Assembly: GCA_016712745.1 (NCBI GenBank)
Contig: JADJQN010000004.1
Location: 434,001-498,000 of the forward strand
Origin: Sandaracinaceae bacterium
GTDB lineage: Bacteria > Myxococcota_A > Polyangia > Polyangiales > JADJQN01
Direction: 5' to 3'
DNA length: 64,000 nucleotides
Position numbers and translations under genes: made by a program
The notes under the pieces: generated by a model
Told to the model about the DNA's origin: nothing
The model's input: only the letters and a program-made list of their open reading frames with translations
The model's database searches: none
Shown here: positions 17,622 to 24,317 of the stretch, one piece after another
Layout of the letters: the number at the start of each line of letters is the position of its first letter
Position numbering within the stretch: the stretch's first letter is position 1

Positions 17622-18034
17622 GCTTCCCCGGCGGCAAGCGCGTTGAGGCCCGCCTTGGTGAGTACACCGTGCTGACCGATTTGCCTGCGTCTGCGGGAGG
17701 CGAAGGCGCGGGCCCCGGGGCCTTCGATCTTTTTCTCGCGTCAATCGCGTCGTGCGCGGGTACCTATGCGCTTGGCTTCTGCCACGCACGCGGCATCGCG
17801 ACCGATGGCCTATCTCTCACGCAAACCTACGAGGTGAATCCGGAGAGCCACTTGCCCACTTCGATTTCGATTGCGCTCCACTTACCGACAAGCTTCCCCG
17901 AGAAGTATCGAGACGCGATTCTTCGCGCGGTCGAGGGATGCAAAGTGAAGAAGACAATCGCGGCCGCGCCAACGTTCAACGTGCAACTGAGCATGGAAGG
18001 AGCTGACAATGTGTCGCCGAGTCACGTGCAATAA
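17600..18034 (+). CDS. OsmC-family peroxide/thiol stress protein
   Basis: A 144-residue OsmC/Ohr-type protein. Family members reduce organic peroxides or act in thiol stress. The characteristic first cysteine helix is seen as ASIASCAGTYALGFCHARGI, preceded by GPGAFDLFL. The second half has EKYRDAILRAVEGCKVKK with the second conserved Cys. This arrangement is the YhfA-like subgroup rather than classical Ohr. GGAG lies seven bases before the ATG at 17600. It is overlapped at both ends by neighbours in the same operon. Confidence 0.9.
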   Translation: MSQPIQISFPGGKRVEARLGEYTVLTDLPASAGGEGAGPGAFDLFLASIASCAGTYALGFCHARGIATDGLSLTQTYEVNPESHLPTSISIALHLPTSFPEKYRDAILRAVEGCKVKKTIAAAPTFNVQLSMEGADNVSPSHVQ

Positions 18035-18197
18035 GTGCGGTAAGCCTACCTATGCGGGCTGCGGCATGCACATCGAGCAAGTGTTGGGAGACGTGCCCAA
18101 AGTAGATCGATGCCGCTGTCGCGAAGCCTCGCGAGCGCCGGAATCGAAAGGGAGCCCGGCGACCGAGAGTCGTTCGAAGTGGTGGCCCTTCTCGTAG
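18009..18197 (+). CDS. Small Cys-motif (zinc-ribbon-like) protein
   Basis: A 62-residue protein starting MCRRVTCNKCGKPTYAGCG and continuing HIEQVLGDVPKVDRCRC. The CxxC and CxC pairs suggest a zinc ribbon or redox motif. I recall small proteins of this type (CRRVxCxxCGKPTWxGCGxHxEQVL) as widespread and uncharacterised. The C-terminal third is polar and variable. AAGGAG sits six bases before the ATG, inside the end of the OsmC gene, which it overlaps by 26 bases. The coupling to OsmC hints at a thiol-stress role, as inference only. Confidence 0.78.
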   Translation: MCRRVTCNKCGKPTYAGCGMHIEQVLGDVPKVDRCRCREASRAPESKGSPATESRSKWWPFS

Positions 18198-18209
18198 AAG
18201 GGGCGCGAC

Positions 18210-18764
18210 TCAGAGCATGCCGCTGACGTGTGAGCTTCGGTTCACGGGATGAACTGAGCCACGCACTTGCGAACGGTGAAGCTCTGACGAGTCAACGGGC
18301 ATCGCACCAAGGCGCGGTGTCTTCGTCATATCGCCGAAGTTGCGTGTGCGCGCGACGAAGACAGGGCAGCGCGCGATGCGAACAAGCTCTTCGGCGACTG
18401 AGCCGAGTACCCACTTTTCGACGCCGCTTCGGCCATGCGTGCCGACGACGATCAGGTCTGCGTCGTAGTCGCATGCAAGCTGATTGATCACGGCCGCAGG
18501 CTTACCGACTCGAATATGAAGACGAATGTGTATAGACGGTTGCTCGCCAAGCTCGTTGTCGACAAGCGTACTGAGCTTTGCCATATCGAACTCCATCGCG
18601 CGCTCGAGCGCTGCGATGTCTTGCGCGGATCGGGGTTGCTCCGCAACCACGGTGACAACATGGAGTTCGCCACCGCGTCCCTCAAGCAATCGCACCGACT
18701 GGGCAAGTGCGATGCGGCTCGCGGCGGTAAAATCAACTCCCGTGCACAGAATCAATGGCGTCAT
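18210..18764 (-). CDS. Universal stress protein (UspA family)
   Basis: A 184-residue single-domain Usp. It has ILCTGVDFTAASRIALAQSV at the N terminus and the nucleotide-binding motif VVGTHGRSGVEKWVLGSVAE (G-2x-G-9x-G(S/T)) followed by ARCPVFVAR, indicating an ATP-binding type. About 35 extra residues follow the domain. The start at 18764 is chosen for GGAGG five bases upstream. A sigma-54-like motif at 18787-18802 would start transcription just before that ribosome binding site. It converges on the OsmC/Cys-motif operon. Confidence 0.9.
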   Translation of the reverse strand: MTPLILCTGVDFTAASRIALAQSVRLLEGRGGELHVVTVVAEQPRSAQDIAALERAMEFDMAKLSTLVDNELGEQPSIHIRLHIRVGKPAAVINQLACDYDADLIVVGTHGRSGVEKWVLGSVAEELVRIARCPVFVARTRNFGDMTKTPRLGAMPVDSSELHRSQVRGSVHPVNRSSHVSGML

Positions 18765-18786
18765 GGAATCCTCCGCGGCTGGTCTC

Positions 18787-18802
18787 TGCAAGGCTTGGGC
18801 CT
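18787..18802 (-). promoter_or_regulatory. Putative sigma-54 (-24/-12) promoter of the uspA-like gene
   Basis: On the minus strand the sequence AGGCCCAAGCCTTGCA places GG and GC ten bases apart, with a full TTGCA at -12. It differs from TGGCAC-N5-TTGCA at two positions of the -24 box. The predicted start (about 18776) falls directly upstream of GGAGG and the ATG at 18764, a sensible leader. Confidence 0.4.
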
Positions 18803-18927
18803 ACGGCGGGGCCATCTCCCCCGCGCTCTTCAGTGATGCATTGGGGATGGGGCGCAGGATTTGCGCGGGCGCACTGGAACGCGCATTTTGTGCGACGCCG
18901 GTAGCGCGACTCGCTGCATATCTCGCG

Positions 18928-18942
18928 TGGCATACATCCTGC
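18928..18942 (+). promoter_or_regulatory. Putative sigma-54 (-24/-12) promoter of the CBS-domain gene
   Basis: TGGCATACATCCTGC keeps the invariant GG-N10-GC spacing and matches TGGCAC-N5-TTGC except for two bases. Transcription would begin near 18954, two bases before the ATG at 18956, implying an almost leaderless message. That geometry is unusual and lowers confidence. Confidence 0.35.
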
Positions 18943-18955
18943 GTAGCTATGGCGC

Positions 18956-19366
18956 ATGACTAAAGCCATCCCGCATATTCAAAAGTACATGTCCACCAGC
19001 CCTCATTCGGTCGGCCCCGAGCAGACGCTCGCGACTGCGCACAGCATGATGCGTGAGCATCACATTCGGCATCTGCCGGTACTGCACGGAGGCAAGCTTG
19101 TTGGAATGCTCACCGAGCGCGATGTTGCACTGATTGCTTCGATGCAGGGCGCATCGGAGAAGATCACGACTGTCGAGGACGCTATGTCCAGCGACGTGTA
19201 TTCAGTCACGCCGGACGCGCCGCTCGACGAAGTTGCCGCCGAAATGGCCGAGAAGAAGTACGGATCGACCGTCGTTTTGCAGAACGGCAAGATCGTCGGC
19301 ATGTTCACGACGACGGACGTGTGTCGCGCTCTTTCGGAGCTTTTGCACGAGCGCCTCGCGAAGTAA
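18956..19366 (+). CDS. CBS-domain pair protein
   Basis: A 136-residue protein made of two CBS motifs (about 10-65 and 73-130), which together form an adenine-nucleotide-binding Bateman module. The motifs show HIRHLPVLHGGKLVGMLTER and GSTVVLQNGKIVGMFTTTDV. There is no attached catalytic or transport domain, so it probably acts as a free energy or ligand sensor. The start is supported by the conserved IPHIQKYMSTSPHSV opening although no ribosome binding site is seen. It is divergent from the uspA-like gene and convergent with the hemerythrin gene. Confidence 0.9.
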   Translation: MTKAIPHIQKYMSTSPHSVGPEQTLATAHSMMREHHIRHLPVLHGGKLVGMLTERDVALIASMQGASEKITTVEDAMSSDVYSVTPDAPLDEVAAEMAEKKYGSTVVLQNGKIVGMFTTTDVCRALSELLHERLAK

Positions 19367-19399
19367 TCTGCGGCCCGGCGCCCTTACACGCCTCGCGAC

Positions 19400-19870
19400 C
19401 TAGGGCGTGTGAGGCGCCGCGTCGGTGTCGAGGCCGAGCCTTGCCCGAGTCCGGCGCACGAGTCCTAGGTTGCTCGGATCTTTCGCCCATGCGTACAAGG
19501 TGCCGTCTTCGCGCGCCGCGTGTTCGCGCAACAGCGCGATAAATTCGGCTGTCTTGTTCGCTCGGACGGTATGCAGCTCGATTTCGATAGCGCGTTCATC
19601 GAGCCCTGCGCGAATCTTCGCGTGGTCGGCCCGAATATGAAGCGCAAGCGCCGGATTGAGTTGTTCGAACACGGGCAGCATGTCGCGCTCTTCCTCGTCC
19701 AAGTGCTCGCGTAGGGTATCGGCGAAGGCCGCCCAGCTCTCGCGCATGTCCTCCGCGTCCCCGCGCTGCACGCAGTCGAGAATGAACTGCATCTTTTTCT
19801 CGAGCTCCCGGTGCTCGCTGCTAAGGGCCTCACGAAGGTCAACTGGATTGGGCAACGGCGCGTTGGTCAT
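19400..19870 (-). CDS. Hemerythrin (HHE cation-binding) domain protein
   Basis: A 156-residue protein with the metal ligand pattern of bacterial hemerythrins: H20 (SSEHRELE), H56 and E60 (REHLDEEE), H78 and H83 (LHIRADH), and H117 with E121 (REHAARED). It is predicted to bind a di-iron site and interact with oxygen, nitric oxide or iron as a sensor or scavenger. The protein is a single four-helix domain without membrane or signalling parts. It is divergent from the sigma factor gene at 20033 across a 162-base gap. Confidence 0.9.
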   Translation of the reverse strand: MTNAPLPNPVDLREALSSEHRELEKKMQFILDCVQRGDAEDMRESWAAFADTLREHLDEEERDMLPVFEQLNPALALHIRADHAKIRAGLDERAIEIELHTVRANKTAEFIALLREHAAREDGTLYAWAKDPSNLGLVRRTRARLGLDTDAAPHTP

Positions 19871-20002
19871 GAAAATCCTCAGGCTCTAAGTACGCCCCCT
19901 CACGCTCGCCTTCAATGGGCAATCGCGCGCGCAAACTCTGCGCATCGGTGCAGTTCCGGCACGAAACCCGTGCTCGGCAATCGCCGAAGCCTTGGTTTTG
20001 AT

Positions 20003-20017
20003 TGGCACACTGCGTGC
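20003..20017 (+). promoter_or_regulatory. Putative sigma-54 (-24/-12) promoter of the RpoH-like sigma gene
   Basis: TGGCACACTGCGTGC has a perfect TGGCAC -24 box and GTGC at -12 with exact GG-N10-GC spacing, one base from the core consensus. The predicted start is near 20029 and the ATG is at 20033, again leaving almost no leader. This is the best of the three matches in this island. Confidence 0.45.
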
Positions 20018-20032
20018 TCATCCACGGTAACC

Positions 20033-20863
20033 ATGAGCCACGTAGCCCCCGCTCAAGCGCAATCATTAAAGCGACTTTTGAGTGAATCCCGCGCTTCCGG
20101 TTTTCTCTCTGCGGAAGCTGAGAAGGCGTTGGCGCGCGACGCGGCGAGGGGCAGTCAGATGGCGCGCGATAAGCTCGTGCAAGCGCATGTACCGCTCGTT
20201 GCCGCGATAGCGGGTAAGTATTGCCGCTTTGGCAGTCAGTACGAGGATCTGATCAGTGAAGGAATTTTAGGCTTGATGCGAGCGGCAGCTCGCTACGATG
20301 CGGAGCGAAACGTTCGCTTCTCGGTGTATGCAGCGTTTTGGATACGCGCGTTTATTCGCAGGTACACGCTTGCTAGCCGTTCTATCGTAGGTACGCCCTC
20401 GACGCGAGGCGCGCGCAGAGCAATCGCGCGCCTCGCCACGACGGAGAGGGAGTTTCGCCACAAGCACGGCGTGGAGGCGACCACTGATCAACTTGCGTCC
20501 ATGCTGAACGTAAAACCCAGTGAGGTACACGATGCTATCGCGGTACTTCGTCACAGCGACATCACGCTCACAACAGAACCGGGCGCACTCGATATCGCGA
20601 GCGACACTCCGAACGCCGAGGAACTTTTGGGAACGGCCGAGGAGCAGCGTCAGGTGCTCAATTCGATCACGCACGTGCTGCGCGTCCTCAATGGTCGTGA
20701 CCTGCTCATCGCCCAAAAGCGTTTGCTGGCCGACGAGCGCACGCCGCTTTCGGCCATAGGCACCGAGCTTGGCATATCGCATGAGCGCGTACGTCAGCTG
20801 GAGACGCGCATCCTCGAGAGGATGCGACGTGCCCTCGCCGAACCGGCTCGCCAAGTGGCCTAG
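20033..20863 (+). CDS. RNA polymerase sigma factor, sigma-70 family, RpoH-like
   Basis: A 276-residue sigma factor. Region 2 has HVPLVAAIAGKYC, DLISEGILGLMRAAARYD and VRFSVYAAFWIRAFIRRY, as in sigma-32-type factors. Region 3 follows (ATTDQLASMLNVKPSEVHDA), and region 4 ends with LSAIGTELGISHERVRQLET and RILERMRRAL. The RpoH signature box (Q(R/K)KLFFNLR) is absent, so it is a divergent alternative sigma of the heat-shock/stress type rather than a certain RpoH. The frame is open back to 19811, but the ATG at 20033 is the natural start. The context of stress genes fits. Confidence 0.88.
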   Translation: MSHVAPAQAQSLKRLLSESRASGFLSAEAEKALARDAARGSQMARDKLVQAHVPLVAAIAGKYCRFGSQYEDLISEGILGLMRAAARYDAERNVRFSVYAAFWIRAFIRRYTLASRSIVGTPSTRGARRAIARLATTEREFRHKHGVEATTDQLASMLNVKPSEVHDAIAVLRHSDITLTTEPGALDIASDTPNAEELLGTAEEQRQVLNSITHVLRVLNGRDLLIAQKRLLADERTPLSAIGTELGISHERVRQLETRILERMRRALAEPARQVA

Positions 20864-20869
20864 CTGGGT

Positions 20870-21337
20870 TCAGAGAGTGGTGGCGTCGGATAAGTCGATG
20901 GTCGAATAGTGCTCTCCGAGCGCTGCATCCATAGCGCGTACGACCTCGCTGTAAGGGATACCATCCTCGGGCACGACGGTGATCTCGTTGCGTTCGGCAT
21001 CGATCGCTCGACGCGCATGCAAAGCGGTGGCAAGCGCGGCCACGTCGAACGCCCCACCAATCGTTGGGATTGGCGTGCGCTCACCGGTGGTGCTGGCCAA
21101 TGTGTAGCCGCCGCTCTCAATCTGAAGGATGAGCTTGGTGCGCGGTGTTGCAGCCATTGTATCTTGCTCAGCCCCAGGACTCGCTTGATTCGTCTCAAGC
21201 CGGCCAAGCTGCGTCCATACCGCGCTCACGAGCAAGAACATCACGCAGCACAGAAGTAGGTCGATGAACGGAACCAACGGTACATCCGAATCGACGGATT
21301 TCTTCCCTGATCCGCCGCCAACGCTAATCGTTGCCAT
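20870..21337 (-). CDS. ExbD/TolR-family biopolymer transport protein
   Basis: A 155-residue inner-membrane protein with one transmembrane segment (about 20-43) preceded by VPLVPFIDLLLCCVMFLLV, with the family's conserved Asp (D of FID). A periplasmic domain follows, ending in DGIPYSEVVRAMDAAL. ExbD/TolR subunits use proton motive force together with ExbB/TolQ and an energy transducer; neither is adjacent here, so it is an orphan. The start at 21337 has GGAGG five bases upstream. It ends six bases from the convergent sigma factor gene. Confidence 0.87.
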   Translation of the reverse strand: MATISVGGGSGKKSVDSDVPLVPFIDLLLCCVMFLLVSAVWTQLGRLETNQASPGAEQDTMAATPRTKLILQIESGGYTLASTTGERTPIPTIGGAFDVAALATALHARRAIDAERNEITVVPEDGIPYSEVVRAMDAALGEHYSTIDLSDATTL

Positions 21338-21393
21338 GTGCGCCTCCGCAACCATAGACAACGTGCGTCGCGCCAGGTTCCCTTAAGATCTCC

Positions 21394-21837
21394 TTATTCC
21401 TTGTAGAGCGCAGCGCCCGCGAGTAGCGCGAGCGCCGTCGAGACAAGGCTGCCTACGAGCTGCGCAATCACAATTTTGGACGGCAAGACGCCGAGTGCGA
21501 ACAGATCGAGCGCCACGGTCAGCTTGCTAACGACCCAAACTAACACTGCGGCAACGAGCGCGGTCTTCGGGCCCGCAAGAAAACGCGGTCGAATCGCTGC
21601 ATAGATCCACACGCCGGCAATCCCCGTGATGAACGACATCAATGCCCACAGGACCATTGATGTGGCCGGACTCTGCGGATGAATCAGCGCGCCCATTGCG
21701 CGCGACCACGCTTGAAAGTCGTCGTCCAGAACAGCGCCATTCAAAACACCTGCGAGCGAAAATAGAACCACGCCCGCAAAACACCCGCCCGCGAGCACCC
21801 GCCCAACGTTGATCTTCGTAGGAACGTTCATCGCCAT
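21394..21837 (-). CDS. Four-helix integral membrane protein, unknown function
   Basis: A 147-residue protein with four hydrophobic segments at about 12-34, 60-80, 88-108 and 118-145. Short polar loops include WSRAMGALIHPQSP. The family is not recognised with certainty; it resembles small uncharacterised membrane proteins of many bacteria. It lies 56 bases upstream of exbD on the same strand, so the two may be co-transcribed. No catalytic motif is visible. Confidence 0.72.
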   Translation of the reverse strand: MAMNVPTKINVGRVLAGGCFAGVVLFSLAGVLNGAVLDDDFQAWSRAMGALIHPQSPATSMVLWALMSFITGIAGVWIYAAIRPRFLAGPKTALVAAVLVWVVSKLTVALDLFALGVLPSKIVIAQLVGSLVSTALALLAGAALYKE

Positions 21838-21923
21838 GTCCTACACGACACCCCACCGCATCTCCACTTTGCGCCCACCGCGCTGCGCAACGGACCTTCC
21901 GCAACGCCCGCCCCAATGCCTCC

Positions 21924-21986
21924 ACGCGCAACGCTCGACGCGCAACGCTCAATGCGCGCCGCACATAAACGCGCACCGCACATAAA
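21924..21986. repeat. Short direct repeats in intergenic region
   Basis: ACGCGCAACGCTC occurs at 21924-21936 and 21938-21950, and CCGCACATAAA at 21959-21969 and 21976-21986. They form the first half of a 326-base gene-free stretch (21838-22163). The rest of that stretch is the hairpin cluster and terminator listed separately. Confidence 0.8.
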
Positions 21987-22025
21987 TGTGCGACCGTACC
22001 CATTGGGTCCCGAGCCGGAGGTGAA

Positions 22026-22126
22026 TCGCAGCTTAGCTGCGAGAGGAACCGCGCCAAGCGGTTCCTACAGGAGAGGGAGGCTCATTTGGGCTTCGCCCAA
22101 ATGAGGGAGAGGACGGGTCCTCTCCC
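22026..22126. repeat. Run of four inverted repeats (hairpin cluster)
   Basis: Four perfect inverted repeats lie in succession. First: TCGCAGCT/AGCTGCGA (22026-22042). Second: AGGAACCGC/GCGGTTCCT (22044-22066) with a five-base loop. Third: CTCATTTGGGC/GCCCAAATGAG (22081-22105) with loop TTC. Fourth: GGGAGAGGAC/GTCCTCTCCC (22105-22126). A fifth, the tRNA-Leu terminator, follows at 22139-22163. The stems have different sequences, so this is not one repeat unit copied. They may be stacked terminators, REP-like elements or a structured RNA. Confidence 0.85.
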
Positions 22127-22134
22127 CATCACCC

Positions 22135-22163
22135 AAAACTGGTTTGGGCCATGCCCAAACCAG
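22135..22163 (-). terminator. Rho-independent terminator of tRNA-Leu
   Basis: Immediately after the tRNA 3' end on the minus strand, CTGGTTTGGGC pairs with GCCCAAACCAG around a three-base loop (11 bp) and is followed by TTTT (22138-22135). The position right at the tRNA end and the T run support termination. Confidence 0.75.
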
Positions 22164-22247
22164 TGCGGACGAAAGGACTTGAACCTTCACGGGATTTCTC
22201 CCACCAGATCCTTAGTCTGGCGCGTATGCCAATTCCGCCACGTCCGC
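22164..22247 (-). tRNA. tRNA-Leu(AAG)
   Basis: Class II cloverleaf on the minus strand. The acceptor GCGGACG pairs with CGTCCGC and the discriminator is A, as expected for leucine. The D arm is GCG/CGC, and a long variable arm GGGA-GAAA-TCCC is typical of tRNA-Leu. The anticodon stem CCAGA/TCTGG encloses loop CTAAGGA, so the anticodon reads AAG (codon CUU, and with inosine also CUC/CUA). CCA is not encoded. Bacterial tRNA-Leu for this box normally has GAG, so A34 here is unusual. Confidence 0.93.
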
Positions 22248-22261
22248 AGAAAAGCGTGCGG

Positions 22262-22289
22262 AATCTATCCGTGTTCGTTTCTTTGTCAA
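22262..22289 (-). promoter_or_regulatory. Sigma-70 promoter of tRNA-Leu
   Basis: On the minus strand a perfect TTGACA (22289-22284) is followed after 16 bases by TAGATT (22267-22262), which matches TATAAT at four of six positions. The tRNA 5' end is 14 bases further on. The segment lies in the 70-base gap behind the SCP2-like gene. Confidence 0.7.
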
Positions 22290-22317
22290 CTCCCGGGCGA
22301 AAACGCCTTGGAGAAGC

Positions 22318-22746
22318 TCAGTTAACGGACATCACGCGCGTCAGACGCAGCATGAACGGAATGTGCAAAAGCGCGCCATAGGAATGAATGCGTCCGGCCT
22401 TCATGGACTCGAAGACCTGGCGATTGATAGGGCCGCGCGGGTCGGGAAGGGCGAAACGCTTGGTGAGCTCCATCAACGACATGTTCATCACATCATCGGA
22501 GCTCGCACGCACTGTGATGAGCGGGATTCCGTAGATGCCATCGTGCAAGACTAACTTGCCGCGCTGAAACTCGAGCGTGAGCGCCACGAGCGCATCCTCG
22601 GCAACGATCGCTACGCTTCCATTCAACTTCTCAAAGTCGCGAACCTTGTGAGGATGATCCTCGAGATTCTGCTTCAGCAAATCGGCAAGCATGATCGCCA
22701 GCCCATTCTCCGAGGCGCCCGGTGCAAGCTCGATGACAGCGCTCAT
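22318..22746 (-). CDS. SCP2-like (sterol carrier fold) protein
   Basis: A 142-residue protein with no signal or membrane segment. The central part (GSVAIVAEDALVALTLEFQR, then KLVLHDGIYGIPLITVRASS followed by DDVMNMS) has the strand pattern seen in SCP2-like domains, where an effector-binding pocket sits on a beta sheet. The C-terminal part (GALLHIPFMLRLTRVMSVN) is helical. It starts two bases after the SCP2 gene next to it stops, so the two form an operon. The assignment is weaker than for its neighbour. Ligand unknown. Confidence 0.6.
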   Translation of the reverse strand: MSAVIELAPGASENGLAIMLADLLKQNLEDHPHKVRDFEKLNGSVAIVAEDALVALTLEFQRGKLVLHDGIYGIPLITVRASSDDVMNMSLMELTKRFALPDPRGPINRQVFESMKAGRIHSYGALLHIPFMLRLTRVMSVN

Positions 22747-22748
22747 GA

Positions 22749-23171
22749 TCAGATCACGAATGTCGTTGCAACATCGCTCGCGCTCTTCACGAGCTGACGC
22801 GAGGATTCAACGTAACGAATGATCGTGGGCAAGTGTCCTTTGGTGAGCTTGAGCTTGCCTTGCATCATAGCCTTGATCGGATCGTCCTTACCCGTGATGA
22901 CATCCTTCCACCGCGCGTAGTCACCGACGATGACAAATGGAGCAGTCTCCGCTTCGGCGCGCGAGACCCATTTCGCCTCGCGGCACTCGCCGGCGTTCAC
23001 ATCGAGGTACATCGCTTGGTCCGTCGCAAGCCCGATCGTCGGGTCCGCTTTCACAACCATTCCGACCGCGCCATGCGTCCAGCCTTTTCCGGCCTCGCGG
23101 TAGGCGGCGTTGTTATTGAGCGCGTCTTTGTACGCGGCGGTCCATTCGGCGGAGGGAAACTTATGAGTCAT
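22749..23171 (-). CDS. SCP2 sterol-binding domain protein
   Basis: A 140-residue protein that opens with FPSAEWTAAYKDALNNNAAY, continues AGKGWTHGAVGMVVKADPTI and has FVIVGDYARWKDVITGKDDP followed by IKAMMQGKLKLTKG. This is the usual bacterial SCP2 layout, including the dimeric lipid-binding pocket and the MMxGKLKxxG segment. Such proteins bind lipids or fatty acyl groups. First gene of a two-gene unit, divergent from pgeF with an 80-base gap. Confidence 0.82.
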   Translation of the reverse strand: MTHKFPSAEWTAAYKDALNNNAAYREAGKGWTHGAVGMVVKADPTIGLATDQAMYLDVNAGECREAKWVSRAEAETAPFVIVGDYARWKDVITGKDDPIKAMMQGKLKLTKGHLPTIIRYVESSRQLVKSASDVATTFVI

Positions 23172-23251
23172 GGGCGCGGAACTTATTCCGTACGGCAGCT
23201 TCTCGCAACGCGTGCCGCCGAACGGCGAAAAGGCATGCTACACACAGCGCA

Positions 23252-24016
23252 ATGAGCCACGCGCTGCGATCCCAGCTGCTTTCGCGTCACGCGATTACTC
23301 ACGGGTTTTCGCTGCGCACCGGCGGTGTGAGCCGAGGTGCATTTGCGGGTCTCAATCTCGGGCGCGCCGTTGGCGACGAGCTTGGCGCGGTGGAGGAAAA
23401 CCATCGCGTCCTGGCGCGCGCCGTTGGCTACGACGCTGCGCGCCTCTTCGAAACCGCGCAGGTGCACGGTCGCGCCGTTCGTGTGATCGGCGCCAACGAA
23501 AATCCGGCGGAGGTACGTCGCGAAGAAGCGGATGCGTTGGTCACGAATGTGCGTGACGTCGCGATTGGCGTGCGCGTCGCTGATTGCTTGCCGCTCCTTC
23601 TCGCCGATCCGAAAGCGGGCGTCGTAGGAGCAGTCCATGCTGGGTGGCGAGGGGCCGCAGCCAATATCGTGGGTGCGTCGCTGGACGCGATGGCATCACT
23701 TGGCGCCAGCCCGGCCGACATCGTTGCTTCGATAGGTCCCCACATTCGCAGCTGTTGCTTTGAAGTCGGCGACGAAGTCGTCGATGCGCTCGGCAAAGTT
23801 GCGCATCGCGTGGAGTTTGTCGACGCAACGCAGGGGCCCAAGCCTCACGTCAACTTGTCGCGCGTCGTGAGCGCGCAGCTGCAGGCGCGCGGGGTTCTCG
23901 CTACGGGCATCGACGAAGTCGAGGGCTGCACGCGTTGCGACGCTGCGCGCTTTTTCTCCTACCGTCGTGACGGCAAGGCCTCGGGCCGGCACCTCGCCGT
24001 AATCGCAATCACCTGA
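23252..24016 (+). CDS. pgeF: Peptidoglycan editing factor / multicopper polyphenol oxidase (DUF152, YfiH)
   Basis: A 254-residue cytoplasmic protein of the YfiH/PgeF family, which hydrolyses wrongly incorporated amino acids in UDP-MurNAc precursors. Conserved motifs are THGFSLRTGGVSRGAFAGLN, TAQVHG, GVRVADCLPLLLAD, AVHAGWRGAAANIV with the metal-binding His, and GPHIRSCCFEVGDEVV. The C terminus RFFSYRRDGKASGRHLAVI is typical. It is convergent with a small lipoprotein gene nine bases away. Older annotations call these laccases. Confidence 0.93.
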   Translation: MSHALRSQLLSRHAITHGFSLRTGGVSRGAFAGLNLGRAVGDELGAVEENHRVLARAVGYDAARLFETAQVHGRAVRVIGANENPAEVRREEADALVTNVRDVAIGVRVADCLPLLLADPKAGVVGAVHAGWRGAAANIVGASLDAMASLGASPADIVASIGPHIRSCCFEVGDEVVDALGKVAHRVEFVDATQGPKPHVNLSRVVSAQLQARGVLATGIDEVEGCTRCDAARFFSYRRDGKASGRHLAVIAIT

Positions 24017-24025
24017 TCGCGAAGC

Positions 24026-24268
24026 TCAGTTGTCTTCGTCTTCGTAAGGCATGTCGCCTTCCGCTTCGTCCTCTTGGTCGAGGCCCCGATACGCGCTACC
24101 GCGCGGCGCGGTCGGGCCGTCGAGTTCGTCATCGGAAGTGCGCGTCGAAGGCGTGGCGCGTTCGGCATCGGTCTGCGTTGAGCGGCGACCCTCGCCAGTA
24201 TTGGCGAGCGTCGCGCATCCGGAAAGTGCGAGCACTAAAAGGGGGATCAGGGTGGTTCGGGTGCGCAT
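24026..24268 (-). CDS. Small lipoprotein with acidic tail
   Basis: An 80-residue predicted lipoprotein: a hydrophobic signal with lipobox LSGC (Cys18), then a polar, Asp/Glu/Thr-rich region with no fold evident, ending in GDMPYEDEDN. No homologue is recognised. The start at 24268 gives a proper signal peptide; a longer frame upstream would not. It is divergent from accD. Confidence 0.65.
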   Translation of the reverse strand: MRTRTTLIPLLVLALSGCATLANTGEGRRSTQTDAERATPSTRTSDDELDGPTAPRGSAYRGLDQEDEAEGDMPYEDEDN

Positions 24269-24317
24269 AGCGTTCGCATGGTAGCGCGTTTCGAAACGTG
24301 ATATCGAATGCGCGCTC

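Noticed and set aside
19871..20002. Possible sigma-54 promoter for the hemerythrin gene on the minus strand
   Set aside because: No GG-N10-GC arrangement was found in the region.
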